From Prevotella sp. (lineage in GTDB: Bacteria; Bacteroidota; Bacteroidia; Bacteroidales; Bacteroidaceae), in the NCBI GenBank assembly GCA_016285075.1, contig JAEEQB010000029.1, positions 1 through 51,585 of the forward strand: DNA of 51,585 nt, written 5' to 3'. The position numbers and the translations under genes were made by a program. A model generated the notes under the pieces. It did not search any database and was not told where the DNA came from. It saw only the letters and a list, made by a program, of their open reading frames with translations. Of this stretch, positions 7,886-16,296 are shown in pieces. Numbering within the stretch: the stretch's first letter is position 1; every line of letters begins with the position of its first letter.

Positions 7886-9829
7886 CTACCTTGTTTTCGG
7901 TATTTCTACGATGAAGCGGCAGCCGTTCTTGTAACTGGTATCCAAGAACAGGTCACCTCCAAGGCTCTTTGCATGCCGTTTCGACAAAGAAAGTCCCAAG
8001 CCAAGCCCTTCCGACAAATCATCAACCTTGGTGAAAGGCTTGAAAATCATTTCTTCTTTTCCTTCCGGCAATCCTGTCCCCTTGTCCTCCACGGAAAACC
8101 TCACAGTAGTGTTGGTCTGTGAAACCCTCACCGTAACATGTTGCCCGTCAGAATACTTGGCAGCATTATAGAGCAGTTCGAGAATAGTTCTTGTCAGATA
8201 GAGCGGGATGGTCATTACGCACAGGCTATCAGGCACTTCGGTTTCAAGCCGAATAGCACAGTCAGGAAACTGTTCTTTCGTAGTGGCAATACACTTGTTG
8301 GCTATTTCATTGCACGACACCTCTTCTTTCCTTTGACGCAGCATCTCAACAGTATTTCCCGTCTCGGAACTGTCAAAGAGCATGAGCACCATACGTTTCA
8401 AGTGAGCGGCATTGTACTTCATCATGGAAGTGATTTCCTTCAGGTTTTCTTCTTGAAGATCGCTTTGTGCATTTACTGCACCCTTCTGTGGCATATTGCT
8501 GTTACGCAGTACCTGTGCAAAGCCCAAGATGATGTTCAACGGAGTACGTATCTGGTGTGACACGTTCCTTACAAACTCTGTCTTCTGTCTGACGCTTTCC
8601 TCTGCCAGTCCCATGGCGTGCATCAATTCTTCATTACGCCTTTTAGCATTTTCTGTGGTTTTACGGATACTGCCCACATGGTCTTGCAGCGACTGCTGCA
8701 TCATAGCAAAGCTGTTCTGCAGCTGCCCTATCTCGTCCTCACGTTGAGAATATTGAATCTTCTCATCATAATGACCCTCCGAGATACATTCCGACTGTTT
8801 CAAAAGCTGATTGAGCGGACTGATGGAATGGCTCACTGAACGGTTACATAGCCATTGGATAATCAATAGTCCTAAGAGAATGATGACGACTATGATGTAA
8901 GTCAGTCGGTGGTAGCTTCTCAGGATCTCTCTTTCTGGACACAAGAGCGCGAGGCTCCAGTCTGTTCCAGGAACAGGACTGTAGCACGCATGATAGAGTC
9001 GGCCATTCTCTTTCACATGCATACTGCCCTGTTTGCCTGCTGTCATTTCGTGTCCTAAAGCAATCCGCTCAGGATCCTGTGCAGGATCGGTATCTGAGAA
9101 AATGGTCTTCCTGAAAATACGTGTAGAGTCGGGATGTATAAGGTAGCGTCCGTCGGAATCCAGCAATACAAAGTATGAGTCAGAGTAAGCAAGCCTGACG
9201 ACATTGATAGCTTCGGCAAGGCGGCTGAAAGAGAGATTGGTAGAGATGATCCCTACAATCTTTCCATCCTGTTTCCGTAGCGGCTTTGCGTAGGAAGCAA
9301 TGGCATCACCAGAAATTTCAGCCCCTTCAGTGTGATCGCAGAACGGATCTAACCAGCATGACTTACCCGTTTCAAGGGGAGTCTTGTACCAATGTCGTAC
9401 AAAATACTCGTAGTCTGGTTCACGTATGGTGACTACTGTGTCAATGCCTCGTGAAGTAGTATGAGCAGAATAAACCGAGAAGTAACGTCCATACTGAGGA
9501 AACACATCTGGTTCAGCACTGATGGAGCAGCTATGTACATGGTGGTTCAGGTTCACAATACGATAGGATACTGCCTGCAATGTGTCGGGTGTAAAGTTTT
9601 CCTCCAGTAGCCACGTGTTGGCATCTGCAGAGGTCTCAATGGTGCTCATGTAGTTTCTCGCGCGCTGCATAGCTAAATTGAGCATGCTGTTAGCACGTTC
9701 GGAAGCCTCTTGACGAATATAATAACGCGATTGCAAGAACAGTGCCCCTAATGCCAATACAAATATTGGGGCAGCCATCAGCACAATACTGAAGCTGAGT
9801 TCCTTGGCAAGACTACGTTTCCTACTCAT
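7886..9829 (-). CDS. Membrane sensor histidine kinase (dCache-HAMP-HisKA-HATPase)
   Basis: Inner-membrane sensor. A first membrane helix (residues about 12-33) and a second (about 310-327) bracket a periplasmic double-Cache domain with the usual DxxxWLDPF and GIISTNLS elements. Then come a HAMP segment (330-385), a coiled-coil linker, and a HisKA H-box with phospho-acceptor H425 in NVSHQIRTP. The HATPase domain keeps the N-box (LELLYNAAKYSDG) and G-boxes (DKGTGLPE, GLGLGLSLS), so the kinase looks active. Its start overlaps the preceding pseudokinase by 4 bp (ATGA). No response regulator is adjacent. The ligand is unknown; the sugar locus suggests a carbohydrate or metabolite signal. Confidence 0.93.
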   Translation of the reverse strand: MSRKRSLAKELSFSIVLMAAPIFVLALGALFLQSRYYIRQEASERANSMLNLAMQRARNYMSTIETSADANTWLLEENFTPDTLQAVSYRIVNLNHHVHSCSISAEPDVFPQYGRYFSVYSAHTTSRGIDTVVTIREPDYEYFVRHWYKTPLETGKSCWLDPFCDHTEGAEISGDAIASYAKPLRKQDGKIVGIISTNLSFSRLAEAINVVRLAYSDSYFVLLDSDGRYLIHPDSTRIFRKTIFSDTDPAQDPERIALGHEMTAGKQGSMHVKENGRLYHACYSPVPGTDWSLALLCPEREILRSYHRLTYIIVVIILLGLLIIQWLCNRSVSHSISPLNQLLKQSECISEGHYDEKIQYSQREDEIGQLQNSFAMMQQSLQDHVGSIRKTTENAKRRNEELMHAMGLAEESVRQKTEFVRNVSHQIRTPLNIILGFAQVLRNSNMPQKGAVNAQSDLQEENLKEITSMMKYNAAHLKRMVLMLFDSSETGNTVEMLRQRKEEVSCNEIANKCIATTKEQFPDCAIRLETEVPDSLCVMTIPLYLTRTILELLYNAAKYSDGQHVTVRVSQTNTTVRFSVEDKGTGLPEGKEEMIFKPFTKVDDLSEGLGLGLSLSKRHAKSLGGDLFLDTSYKNGCRFIVEIPKTR

Positions 9830-11385
9830 TGGCGTTCCTCCTCATTGTCTGCATGTGGGACTTCCTTTTGTGGCGGAAGGCCTTTTCTCACCGACTGATT
9901 GTCAGCAGTATGAAGCATACTATTGAGCAGATCAGTGATGACATTGCTCTCCCGCTCTATCACCTCCACATTGTGGTCAAGTTCCTGCAGGCTGATATCA
10001 TGATAGTTATTACAGATTGCAGCAATACTCTTTTCGATGGTAACTGAAGGAATGGTCATCTGATTGGTCATGTAATGCAAGAAGGTAGTCTTCATGCGGT
10101 CTGCTTCCTTGGCCTGTTCATAGGCCTTACGCAATACCTTGCCTCGCTCCTGCAAAGTAGTTGACAGATTTTCCAATTCGCCCATATGGGCGGATAATGA
10201 CTGCTGCATCTGCTGGAAGTGATTCTGCAACTGGCCTATCTCATTCATATTTCCTGACTCGCCTGCCTGCAGCTCCGCTTCATAATGACCTTGAGCTATG
10301 CGCTTTGTTGATCGTGTCAGTCTGCGCAGGGGCTTCAACTGTCGTCGGGTAATAAAATGGCAGAACACAAAGAAGAGAATCAGTCCGACAATGGCAATAA
10401 TCAACACATAATAGAGCAGGTGATTATAGCTTCCGAAGATATCGTCATCAGGATAAATCACGCCTACGCTCCATCCGAGCTGATCAAGTGTTCGCCCTTC
10501 CACATTATTACGGATGAAGGGTTTGTAGAACACATGCCAGTCTTGATGGTTCATACGGAAAGACTTCTGACCTGTCTCACCAGCTACCATCGCCTGGGCT
10601 GCTTCTTTCATCGTTGAACTGACATCCTGCTCCATCTGGCCAAACGCTATCTGGCTTGACAGTTTCTCCGGATCAGGATGTACGATAAACGATCCATTGT
10701 CAGCCAGAAGGGTTACATAGGCATTGGGTGACGGTTTGGCGGCAAGAACTATTTGCGATAGCAGATTAATGGACAGGTCGGTGGCAAGAACGCCTACGCA
10801 CTCCCCACTTGGGTCAAAAATCGGGAGGCAGAAAGTGATAATCGGCTCTTCTTCAGCATCTTCATTCTTCAGTGGGTCGGTCCAAAGGGCACGCCTCTCT
10901 TTCATAGGCTCAGTATACCACACCTGCTCTGTATATGGCCGTCCGGCAAACGAGCCCTTGCTCACAAGTTCTGTACTCGCTTCCTTTGTATCACTATTAC
11001 CTTTACGATAGACATAGGCCATGAACAGCTTCTGCCCTGGATAAAAATCAGGTCTAAAGACAATGGCACAGCCCTCGATATAAGGATTGCACTCCACGAG
11101 ATGATGACAATAATCTTTCATGCGGGCAGGCTGGTCAAGATGTGTCAACAGATCCCAGTAAAAATTACCTGCCGTCTGCTCCACACTCAGCAATATATTA
11201 TCTATCTTCAGGACTGTGCCTTCCAAAGTCTGCTCAGCATCATGCAAAGACTCTTCCTTCAATGCCTGGCGTGAGAAATAGAACATCACAGCCATTGACA
11301 ACGAGAGCAGCACAGCCACCTCGCCGACCATCAACAGGCTTAGCCTGAGTGAAAGATTCTTTACAATATAGTCAAGCAACTTCAT
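9826..11385 (-). CDS. dCache-HAMP sensor with degenerate HisKA domain (pseudokinase)
   Basis: Paralogue of the downstream kinase: membrane helix about residues 15-37, periplasmic double-Cache domain, second helix about 325-345, HAMP domain and coiled coil. The dimerisation segment that follows reads FLHYMTNQMTIP where an H-box would read xxxMSHExRTP, so the phospho-acceptor position is N441 instead of His. The protein then ends at 519 residues with no HATPase domain. It therefore cannot autophosphorylate by itself. The 4-bp start/stop overlap with the intact kinase implies coupled translation and probably a hetero-oligomeric receptor. The ATG at 11385 is the first in frame and gives a normal cytoplasmic N-terminus. 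Confidence 0.9.
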   Translation of the reverse strand: MKLLDYIVKNLSLRLSLLMVGEVAVLLSLSMAVMFYFSRQALKEESLHDAEQTLEGTVLKIDNILLSVEQTAGNFYWDLLTHLDQPARMKDYCHHLVECNPYIEGCAIVFRPDFYPGQKLFMAYVYRKGNSDTKEASTELVSKGSFAGRPYTEQVWYTEPMKERRALWTDPLKNEDAEEEPIITFCLPIFDPSGECVGVLATDLSINLLSQIVLAAKPSPNAYVTLLADNGSFIVHPDPEKLSSQIAFGQMEQDVSSTMKEAAQAMVAGETGQKSFRMNHQDWHVFYKPFIRNNVEGRTLDQLGWSVGVIYPDDDIFGSYNHLLYYVLIIAIVGLILFFVFCHFITRRQLKPLRRLTRSTKRIAQGHYEAELQAGESGNMNEIGQLQNHFQQMQQSLSAHMGELENLSTTLQERGKVLRKAYEQAKEADRMKTTFLHYMTNQMTIPSVTIEKSIAAICNNYHDISLQELDHNVEVIERESNVITDLLNSMLHTADNQSVRKGLPPQKEVPHADNEEERQ

Positions 11386-11446
11386 GATTCATGTGCTATC
11401 TGCAAAAAGCCTTATGAGTTTTCATCAGAAGGCATGTTTATCTTGC

Positions 11447-13411
11447 TCACTTCAACGGAACGGGTCCGTTAAGTGTCGGTGTAACAGGGATGATACGCCC
11501 TTGTTTGTCGAACGTCAGACGGTCAATGCATACCTCACGGTGAATGCCAGGGTCATGGTCGACAAAATGTTTGTTGATGCGATGGTAGACGATATACCAC
11601 TCGTCCTTGCCGGGAATCTGGAGAATGGAATTGTGGGCAGTTCCATAGATACCATCCTCTGGTTTCTGACGGATAACAAGATAGTTCTGTTCATCAATGG
11701 TAATAGGGCCAAGAGGCGACTTGGCTGTTCCATAGCATACGTGGTAATTAGGCGAACCGGTGTCATCGACCGACCAAAGGAAATAGTACGTACCTTTACG
11801 ATAGAACACGTAAGCACCCTCACGGAAGGCCCAGGTCTGGAGTGTTCCGCCTTTAGGAGTAAGATGGGTAATCGTCTCTTTCTTCACCGAGAGCAGGTCT
11901 TCGTTGAGTTCAGCACCAGCCATGAAACCGTTTCCCCAGTAAAGGTAGTGTTTGCCTGTCTTTGGATCTTTGAAGACATCCACATCGATGGCTTGCCCGC
12001 CACGTGCCTGTTGAGGACGGTCAGCATCAGTGATGATGGGGGCACCACTATCAATAAAAGGCCCTGTAGGAGTGTCGCTCACTGCCACACCTATTTCCTT
12101 ACGGTTTGATTTAGGATTATGGGCAGAATAGTAGAAATAGTATTTATAGGAACCGCCTTTCTGCTTCACTTCTTCGATACATGGAGCCCAGGCGTTGCCT
12201 GTAGCCCATTTCACCTGGTCGCCCTTCACGTCAAGCATTTTCCCTTCATCGGTCCAGTCAATGAGATTCATAGAAGAGAATACGCTGAAGTCATGGCCTC
12301 CCCAACCAGGAGTACCGTCGGTGGTGCTGTAGATGTAGTACTTCTTGGTCTTGTTGGAGTAGAGTACCTCGGGATCGGCATGAAAGCCTGAGAGTATAGG
12401 CTGTTTATGGTTGCCGAACTCTTTCAGCAGGCGTTCTTTTTCGGCACGGGTGATAGGAATGATTGTGCCGTGACGGGGAGTGAACTTACCCTTGGTCTCT
12501 GTATTCTGCACGAACTGGAAGTTTTTCAGGTCTTCCGACTTGCAGAACTGGTAGTGGCCGTTGCCATAGCAGTCGTACATGATGATCCACGACTTTCCGT
12601 CAATAGCCTTACAAACGCCCACGCCCTCCACGGCTTCCTTGGTCTGCTCCACATTACCATCAAGCATCTGCCACTTGTCGGTCAGCTGTTTGGCTACGGC
12701 CTGATAGATGCCACGACCTGACTCCTGCTTGTAGAAGAGATGATAGAGCTGGTCGGCATCGTTGAAGACGATGTCACCATCGATGGTGGCATTACCAGCA
12801 TCAAAAAGCCATCGGGGCTCTCCCTCAAGGTCGGTGAAGTCCTTGTTGGCGTACTGGTAGTAGATCTTGTCGTACGACCTATGGTCACTGGTGCGCAAAG
12901 AGTAGAACACCATGTACTTACCTGCCTTGCGGTCATAAATGGTTTCCGGCGCCCAGACACGGATGACGTTTTTCCAAGTCTTGGTGTAACGAGTAGGAAA
13001 GTTGACAGTGGCATGCTGCCAGTTGATGAGATCGGTAGACTTCAAAAGCACCATACCACGATTACTGGACCATCCAAGACTGGAGCGCATATCGGTGCAG
13101 ACCATGTAGAAGGTCTTACCATCCTCACAACGAAGGATATGAGGGTCGCGTACACACTGGGTCAAGGCTATGGTATCACTACTGATGACAGGTGCTCCGT
13201 CATTCAGAGGAGTGAAGTTATAGCCATCATCACTTAGGGCGTAACATATCTGCTCGTCCTCTGGGGCATTACTATTAAAATAGGTAAATAGATATGCCAC
13301 CATTTCATTTGGGTCTTTTGGCTCTTCCTTGACAATCTGTTTCTTATCCGCAGCCTCAGAGCCAAGAGCTGCGGCAAGAAGCATGGTGAGAATGAATAGT
13401 TTCTTTTTCAT
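11447..13411 (-). CDS. Secreted tandem GH43 glycoside hydrolase
   Basis: Exported glycosidase of 654 residues: signal peptide 1-20 (LLAAALGSEA), then two five-bladed beta-propeller GH43-like modules. The first module (about 40-330) has CVRDPHI, the usual site of the catalytic base Asp, and WAPETIYD. The second (about 345-650) has FHADPEVLY, WAPCIEE, a GQAIDVDVF segment and YGTAHNSI. GH43 enzymes release alpha-L-arabinofuranose or beta-xylose side groups. Which module is active, and the subfamily, cannot be settled by eye. It lies between the MFS transporter (whose terminator precedes it) and the sensor pair, so it belongs to the plant-polysaccharide part of the locus. Confidence 0.9.
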   Translation of the reverse strand: MKKKLFILTMLLAAALGSEAADKKQIVKEEPKDPNEMVAYLFTYFNSNAPEDEQICYALSDDGYNFTPLNDGAPVISSDTIALTQCVRDPHILRCEDGKTFYMVCTDMRSSLGWSSNRGMVLLKSTDLINWQHATVNFPTRYTKTWKNVIRVWAPETIYDRKAGKYMVFYSLRTSDHRSYDKIYYQYANKDFTDLEGEPRWLFDAGNATIDGDIVFNDADQLYHLFYKQESGRGIYQAVAKQLTDKWQMLDGNVEQTKEAVEGVGVCKAIDGKSWIIMYDCYGNGHYQFCKSEDLKNFQFVQNTETKGKFTPRHGTIIPITRAEKERLLKEFGNHKQPILSGFHADPEVLYSNKTKKYYIYSTTDGTPGWGGHDFSVFSSMNLIDWTDEGKMLDVKGDQVKWATGNAWAPCIEEVKQKGGSYKYYFYYSAHNPKSNRKEIGVAVSDTPTGPFIDSGAPIITDADRPQQARGGQAIDVDVFKDPKTGKHYLYWGNGFMAGAELNEDLLSVKKETITHLTPKGGTLQTWAFREGAYVFYRKGTYYFLWSVDDTGSPNYHVCYGTAKSPLGPITIDEQNYLVIRQKPEDGIYGTAHNSILQIPGKDEWYIVYHRINKHFVDHDPGIHREVCIDRLTFDKQGRIIPVTPTLNGPVPLK

Positions 13412-13428
13412 ATTGGCAAATGTGTGAA

Positions 13429-13467
13429 AAGTTAAAAACTCCCGCCTCCCCTAATGGGAGGTGGGAG
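13429..13467 (-). terminator. Intrinsic terminator after the MFS gene
   Basis: 12-bp stem (13439-13450 with 13456-13467, one G-T pair), 5-nt loop, followed on the minus strand by TTTTTAACTTTT. It is 7 bp past the MFS stop and would end or attenuate the rhaB-GH115-isomerase-MFS operon before GH43. Confidence 0.82.
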
Positions 13468-13474
13468 ATGAATG

Positions 13475-14809
13475 TTAATAGTTGTCACCGTAGCGTTCAC
13501 GGGTGATGTCTTCCAGAGAGCGGCCACGAGTCTTGGGTGCGCCGATGAAACCAACAACCAGTGAGATGGCAAGCAGGGTAATCATACAATAGGCTGCTAG
13601 CGTGAAGCCCTCGCCGTTGTCTCCATATATATAGGTAAAGACAAGGCCCCAGACTGCAGATAGTCCACGAACGATGAAGAACATTAAGCCCTGAGCACCA
13701 GCACGGAACTTGGCAGGGAACAATTCAGAGCCCCATAATGCATAGAATATCTGGGGAGAGGAACCTCCCTGTACACCCCAAAGAATGGCAAAGAGCCAAA
13801 GACCTACCATGCCGTTTACACCGATGGTCACGATGACGAGCCAAGCGGAAATAGCCACCAACAAACCGAAGGTATAGATAGCCTTGTGCGAGGTTTTGTC
13901 TATGAGCTTTGACACAATGAACGTTACGCCTACGATGATGGCCCACTGGATACAGTTCATCCAGTTAGCCTGTTCGTTGGACACACCGCCTGCCGTTTCG
14001 TAGATATGTGGTTGGAAGAATCCCATCACAGAGGCTACAAGGTTCCACGTGAGATAGATGGTGGCAAGGAAAGCAACGGTGCGAACAGCTATTTTGTTGG
14101 AGAAAAGCACCTGGATGTTCTCCAAGAGTCCGCTCTTCTCACCCGTGGCTTGGGTGGCAGTAAACTCTGCACTCTCCTGCAGCTGACGTTGCAGGTTCCA
14201 GGCGATGAAAGCCACAATGAAAAGGGTAAGGAACACAATTCGCGACGAGAACACATTAATGGCCTCAACAGAAAGGTCGGAGCCACCAAAGGCAAAAGCT
14301 ACGGACTTCACCCAATCAAACAGGTAGCCGCCAGGGGCAAACAACATGCCGAAAAGCAAAATACACATAGGACCAAGACCCCATGACATCTGTGAGATAC
14401 AGATATTACGCCCACGGTTGTTTACTTCTGATGACTCAGAGATATAGGTCCATGAGGCAGGGACACCGACGCCAACGCTGATGCCAGTCACGAGGAATCC
14501 GCAGAGCAGCATGGGGAAATTGACGCTGAGCATGATAAGCAGCACTCCCGTCATGTAGACCAGCAGGTTATAAGTAAAAATAAACTTCCGGCCATACTTG
14601 TCAGCAAGGAATCCACCAATGATGGCACCAAGGGCAGCACCAAGACAGTTGGCACTGATGAAGTTAAGCCATCCAAGGTGTACCTCAGAAAGCCCAAGAT
14701 AGTTCTGCCATAATGTCAGGCCGCTGGCACCGGCAACAATGGCACCGGCATCGAGATAATTAGTGAGAGACACGGCAATGGTGCTCTTCAAACTTCCAGA
14801 ATTAGCCAT
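13475..14809 (-). CDS. MFS sugar transporter
   Basis: Inner-membrane major facilitator of 444 residues with about 12 hydrophobic helices. The cytoplasmic loop-2 motif GGFLADKYGRKFIF is the MFS A-motif (G-x-x-x-D-x-x-G-R-[RK]). Sugar-porter features include a PASWTYISES helix-4/5 segment and WGSELFPAKFRAG near helix 10, matching the PExxPxxxR-type signature of family 2.A.1.1. The gene is in the rhaB operon, 36 bp downstream of the isomerase. By context it probably imports L-rhamnose or another released monosaccharide, replacing the RhaT/RhaP permease of related loci. The substrate is inferred. Confidence 0.9.
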   Translation of the reverse strand: MANSGSLKSTIAVSLTNYLDAGAIVAGASGLTLWQNYLGLSEVHLGWLNFISANCLGAALGAIIGGFLADKYGRKFIFTYNLLVYMTGVLLIMLSVNFPMLLCGFLVTGISVGVGVPASWTYISESSEVNNRGRNICISQMSWGLGPMCILLFGMLFAPGGYLFDWVKSVAFAFGGSDLSVEAINVFSSRIVFLTLFIVAFIAWNLQRQLQESAEFTATQATGEKSGLLENIQVLFSNKIAVRTVAFLATIYLTWNLVASVMGFFQPHIYETAGGVSNEQANWMNCIQWAIIVGVTFIVSKLIDKTSHKAIYTFGLLVAISAWLVIVTIGVNGMVGLWLFAILWGVQGGSSPQIFYALWGSELFPAKFRAGAQGLMFFIVRGLSAVWGLVFTYIYGDNGEGFTLAAYCMITLLAISLVVGFIGAPKTRGRSLEDITRERYGDNY

Positions 14810-14845
14810 AATGATCGTTGTTACGTTTTTCGTTATGACGGTTTC

Positions 14846-16276
14846 TTAACGGCAGACGACATCACACTCGATATCGAAAATCTTGGCCACCTTGAGAATC
14901 GTATCAATGTGATGTCCCACAGCAGCTGCCATGTGATGAGTCGGGCCAGCCTCACTCCACTTATTCACAAACTCACGGCAACTCAAAGAGAACTTCGTCC
15001 GCATGTTGGTATCACCAAAGGTAAAGATAGGACCTTCCTCGTTGACACCTTCAGCCACCACAAACTTGAATACGCCATTCTTATCCTGCGTAATAGCCAG
15101 ATAGGTAACGGGACCCGTAGGAGGATAGAACTGTGTGAGATAGCCACCGCCAGCCTTGCCATGGAAAACAGGTACAATCTTCATGGTAGGCTTCTTGGCC
15201 TGAGAGATGTCGAAGTCGCCAGAGCCAGAATGTCCGATGATACAGATATCCTTGGGAAAATCAATGGAATACATCTCAGCCAATGTACCTGTGCCAGAGA
15301 TCGTCTTCAGGATTGACATTGCCATAGCCACCTTCATGTCACCCTCAACAGCACAGGCCGTGTGCTGCTTGATAAGCATTGAGAAAGCAGGAATAAGCAT
15401 CGAGTCCAGTTTACCGGCAACGCCCTGTGCAAAGCCGTCGTAGTGAGAGGCGATCATGCCAAGTTTTTCATCCTTCACCCACTGCTCGAAAGCCACCACA
15501 TATTTGGCCATATCCCACACCTTTTCAATGGTACCGCCACCTTCAATGTCAAATGTGTCAAGAATGTCCTGTGCCTTGGCACGGATAGCGGCTTCGTCAG
15601 TGATGTTATCGGCAATAGCCCACATCTTCTCCCAGTCGAACTGCTTGGTATAGACGAACATGCGATGGTAGAGATTGGTCTCGTCGATGTAGAGATCCAT
15701 CATACCAGGATACGGACGGCCTATCTGGGCAATATTGGTGTCACGGAAACGGCGACGCACTTGAGCAGCACGGCACCAATCCTCAATCTCTGCCTGCACA
15801 CCAGGGTCGCCACCCTCGACGACACCCGTAATCACCGCAGAACGCTTGCCGGCCCGATTCAGGTCAGCCACCATCTCTCCGATGGCACCGCAGGCATACA
15901 ACTCACCCAACCAGGTGGGAATATCCGTCTTTGCATAATCGGGAGCCAGTTTCTTCTGCAGATTCACAATCACAACGGGAACATCAAGGTCGCGAACAGC
16001 AGGCAGCATATTGTAAGAGGTACAGTAGGTAAGCATCTGCAGAATTACCAGATCCACGTCTGCTGCACGGAACTTGTCACCCGCATCCATCGACTGCTCC
16101 TTTGTGGTCACCATACCACCATCGATAATCTCAATGGTGTCGGGCAGCGTCTTCTTGAATGCTTCATACTGAGCCTCAAACTCAGGAACGAGTTGGGGGA
16201 ACTGTGGCAGGTATGCCTGAAGGGCTATTGAGAATACACCTACCTTTGCTTTGGTTTCTACTAACGGTTTTGCCAT
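14846..16276 (-). CDS. L-arabinose/L-fucose isomerase-family protein (candidate rhamnose-pathway isomerase)
   Basis: Cytosolic aldose-ketose isomerase of 476 residues, close to AraA length. The N-terminal half has the Rossmann-like VDLVILQMLTYCTSYNMLP segment. The middle has HTACAVEGD and the C-terminal domain has GPTHHMAAAVGHH, whose His cluster corresponds to the metal-binding/catalytic His region of AraA and FucI. It sits between GH115 and the MFS gene in an operon whose first gene is rhaB, with rhaD nearby. Classical RhaA is a different TIM-barrel family and is absent from the window, so this protein may supply rhamnulose. It could instead isomerise arabinose released by GH43. The substrate is inferred only. 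Confidence 0.85.
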   Translation of the reverse strand: MAKPLVETKAKVGVFSIALQAYLPQFPQLVPEFEAQYEAFKKTLPDTIEIIDGGMVTTKEQSMDAGDKFRAADVDLVILQMLTYCTSYNMLPAVRDLDVPVVIVNLQKKLAPDYAKTDIPTWLGELYACGAIGEMVADLNRAGKRSAVITGVVEGGDPGVQAEIEDWCRAAQVRRRFRDTNIAQIGRPYPGMMDLYIDETNLYHRMFVYTKQFDWEKMWAIADNITDEAAIRAKAQDILDTFDIEGGGTIEKVWDMAKYVVAFEQWVKDEKLGMIASHYDGFAQGVAGKLDSMLIPAFSMLIKQHTACAVEGDMKVAMAMSILKTISGTGTLAEMYSIDFPKDICIIGHSGSGDFDISQAKKPTMKIVPVFHGKAGGGYLTQFYPPTGPVTYLAITQDKNGVFKFVVAEGVNEEGPIFTFGDTNMRTKFSLSCREFVNKWSEAGPTHHMAAAVGHHIDTILKVAKIFDIECDVVCR

Positions 16277-16296
16277 AATACTTTTTTATTAATATG

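Noticed and set aside
7886..11385. A single hybrid two-component gene split by a frameshift
   Set aside because: Each gene has its own membrane helices, Cache and HAMP domains and a proper ATGA overlap, so they are two paralogues and not halves of one.
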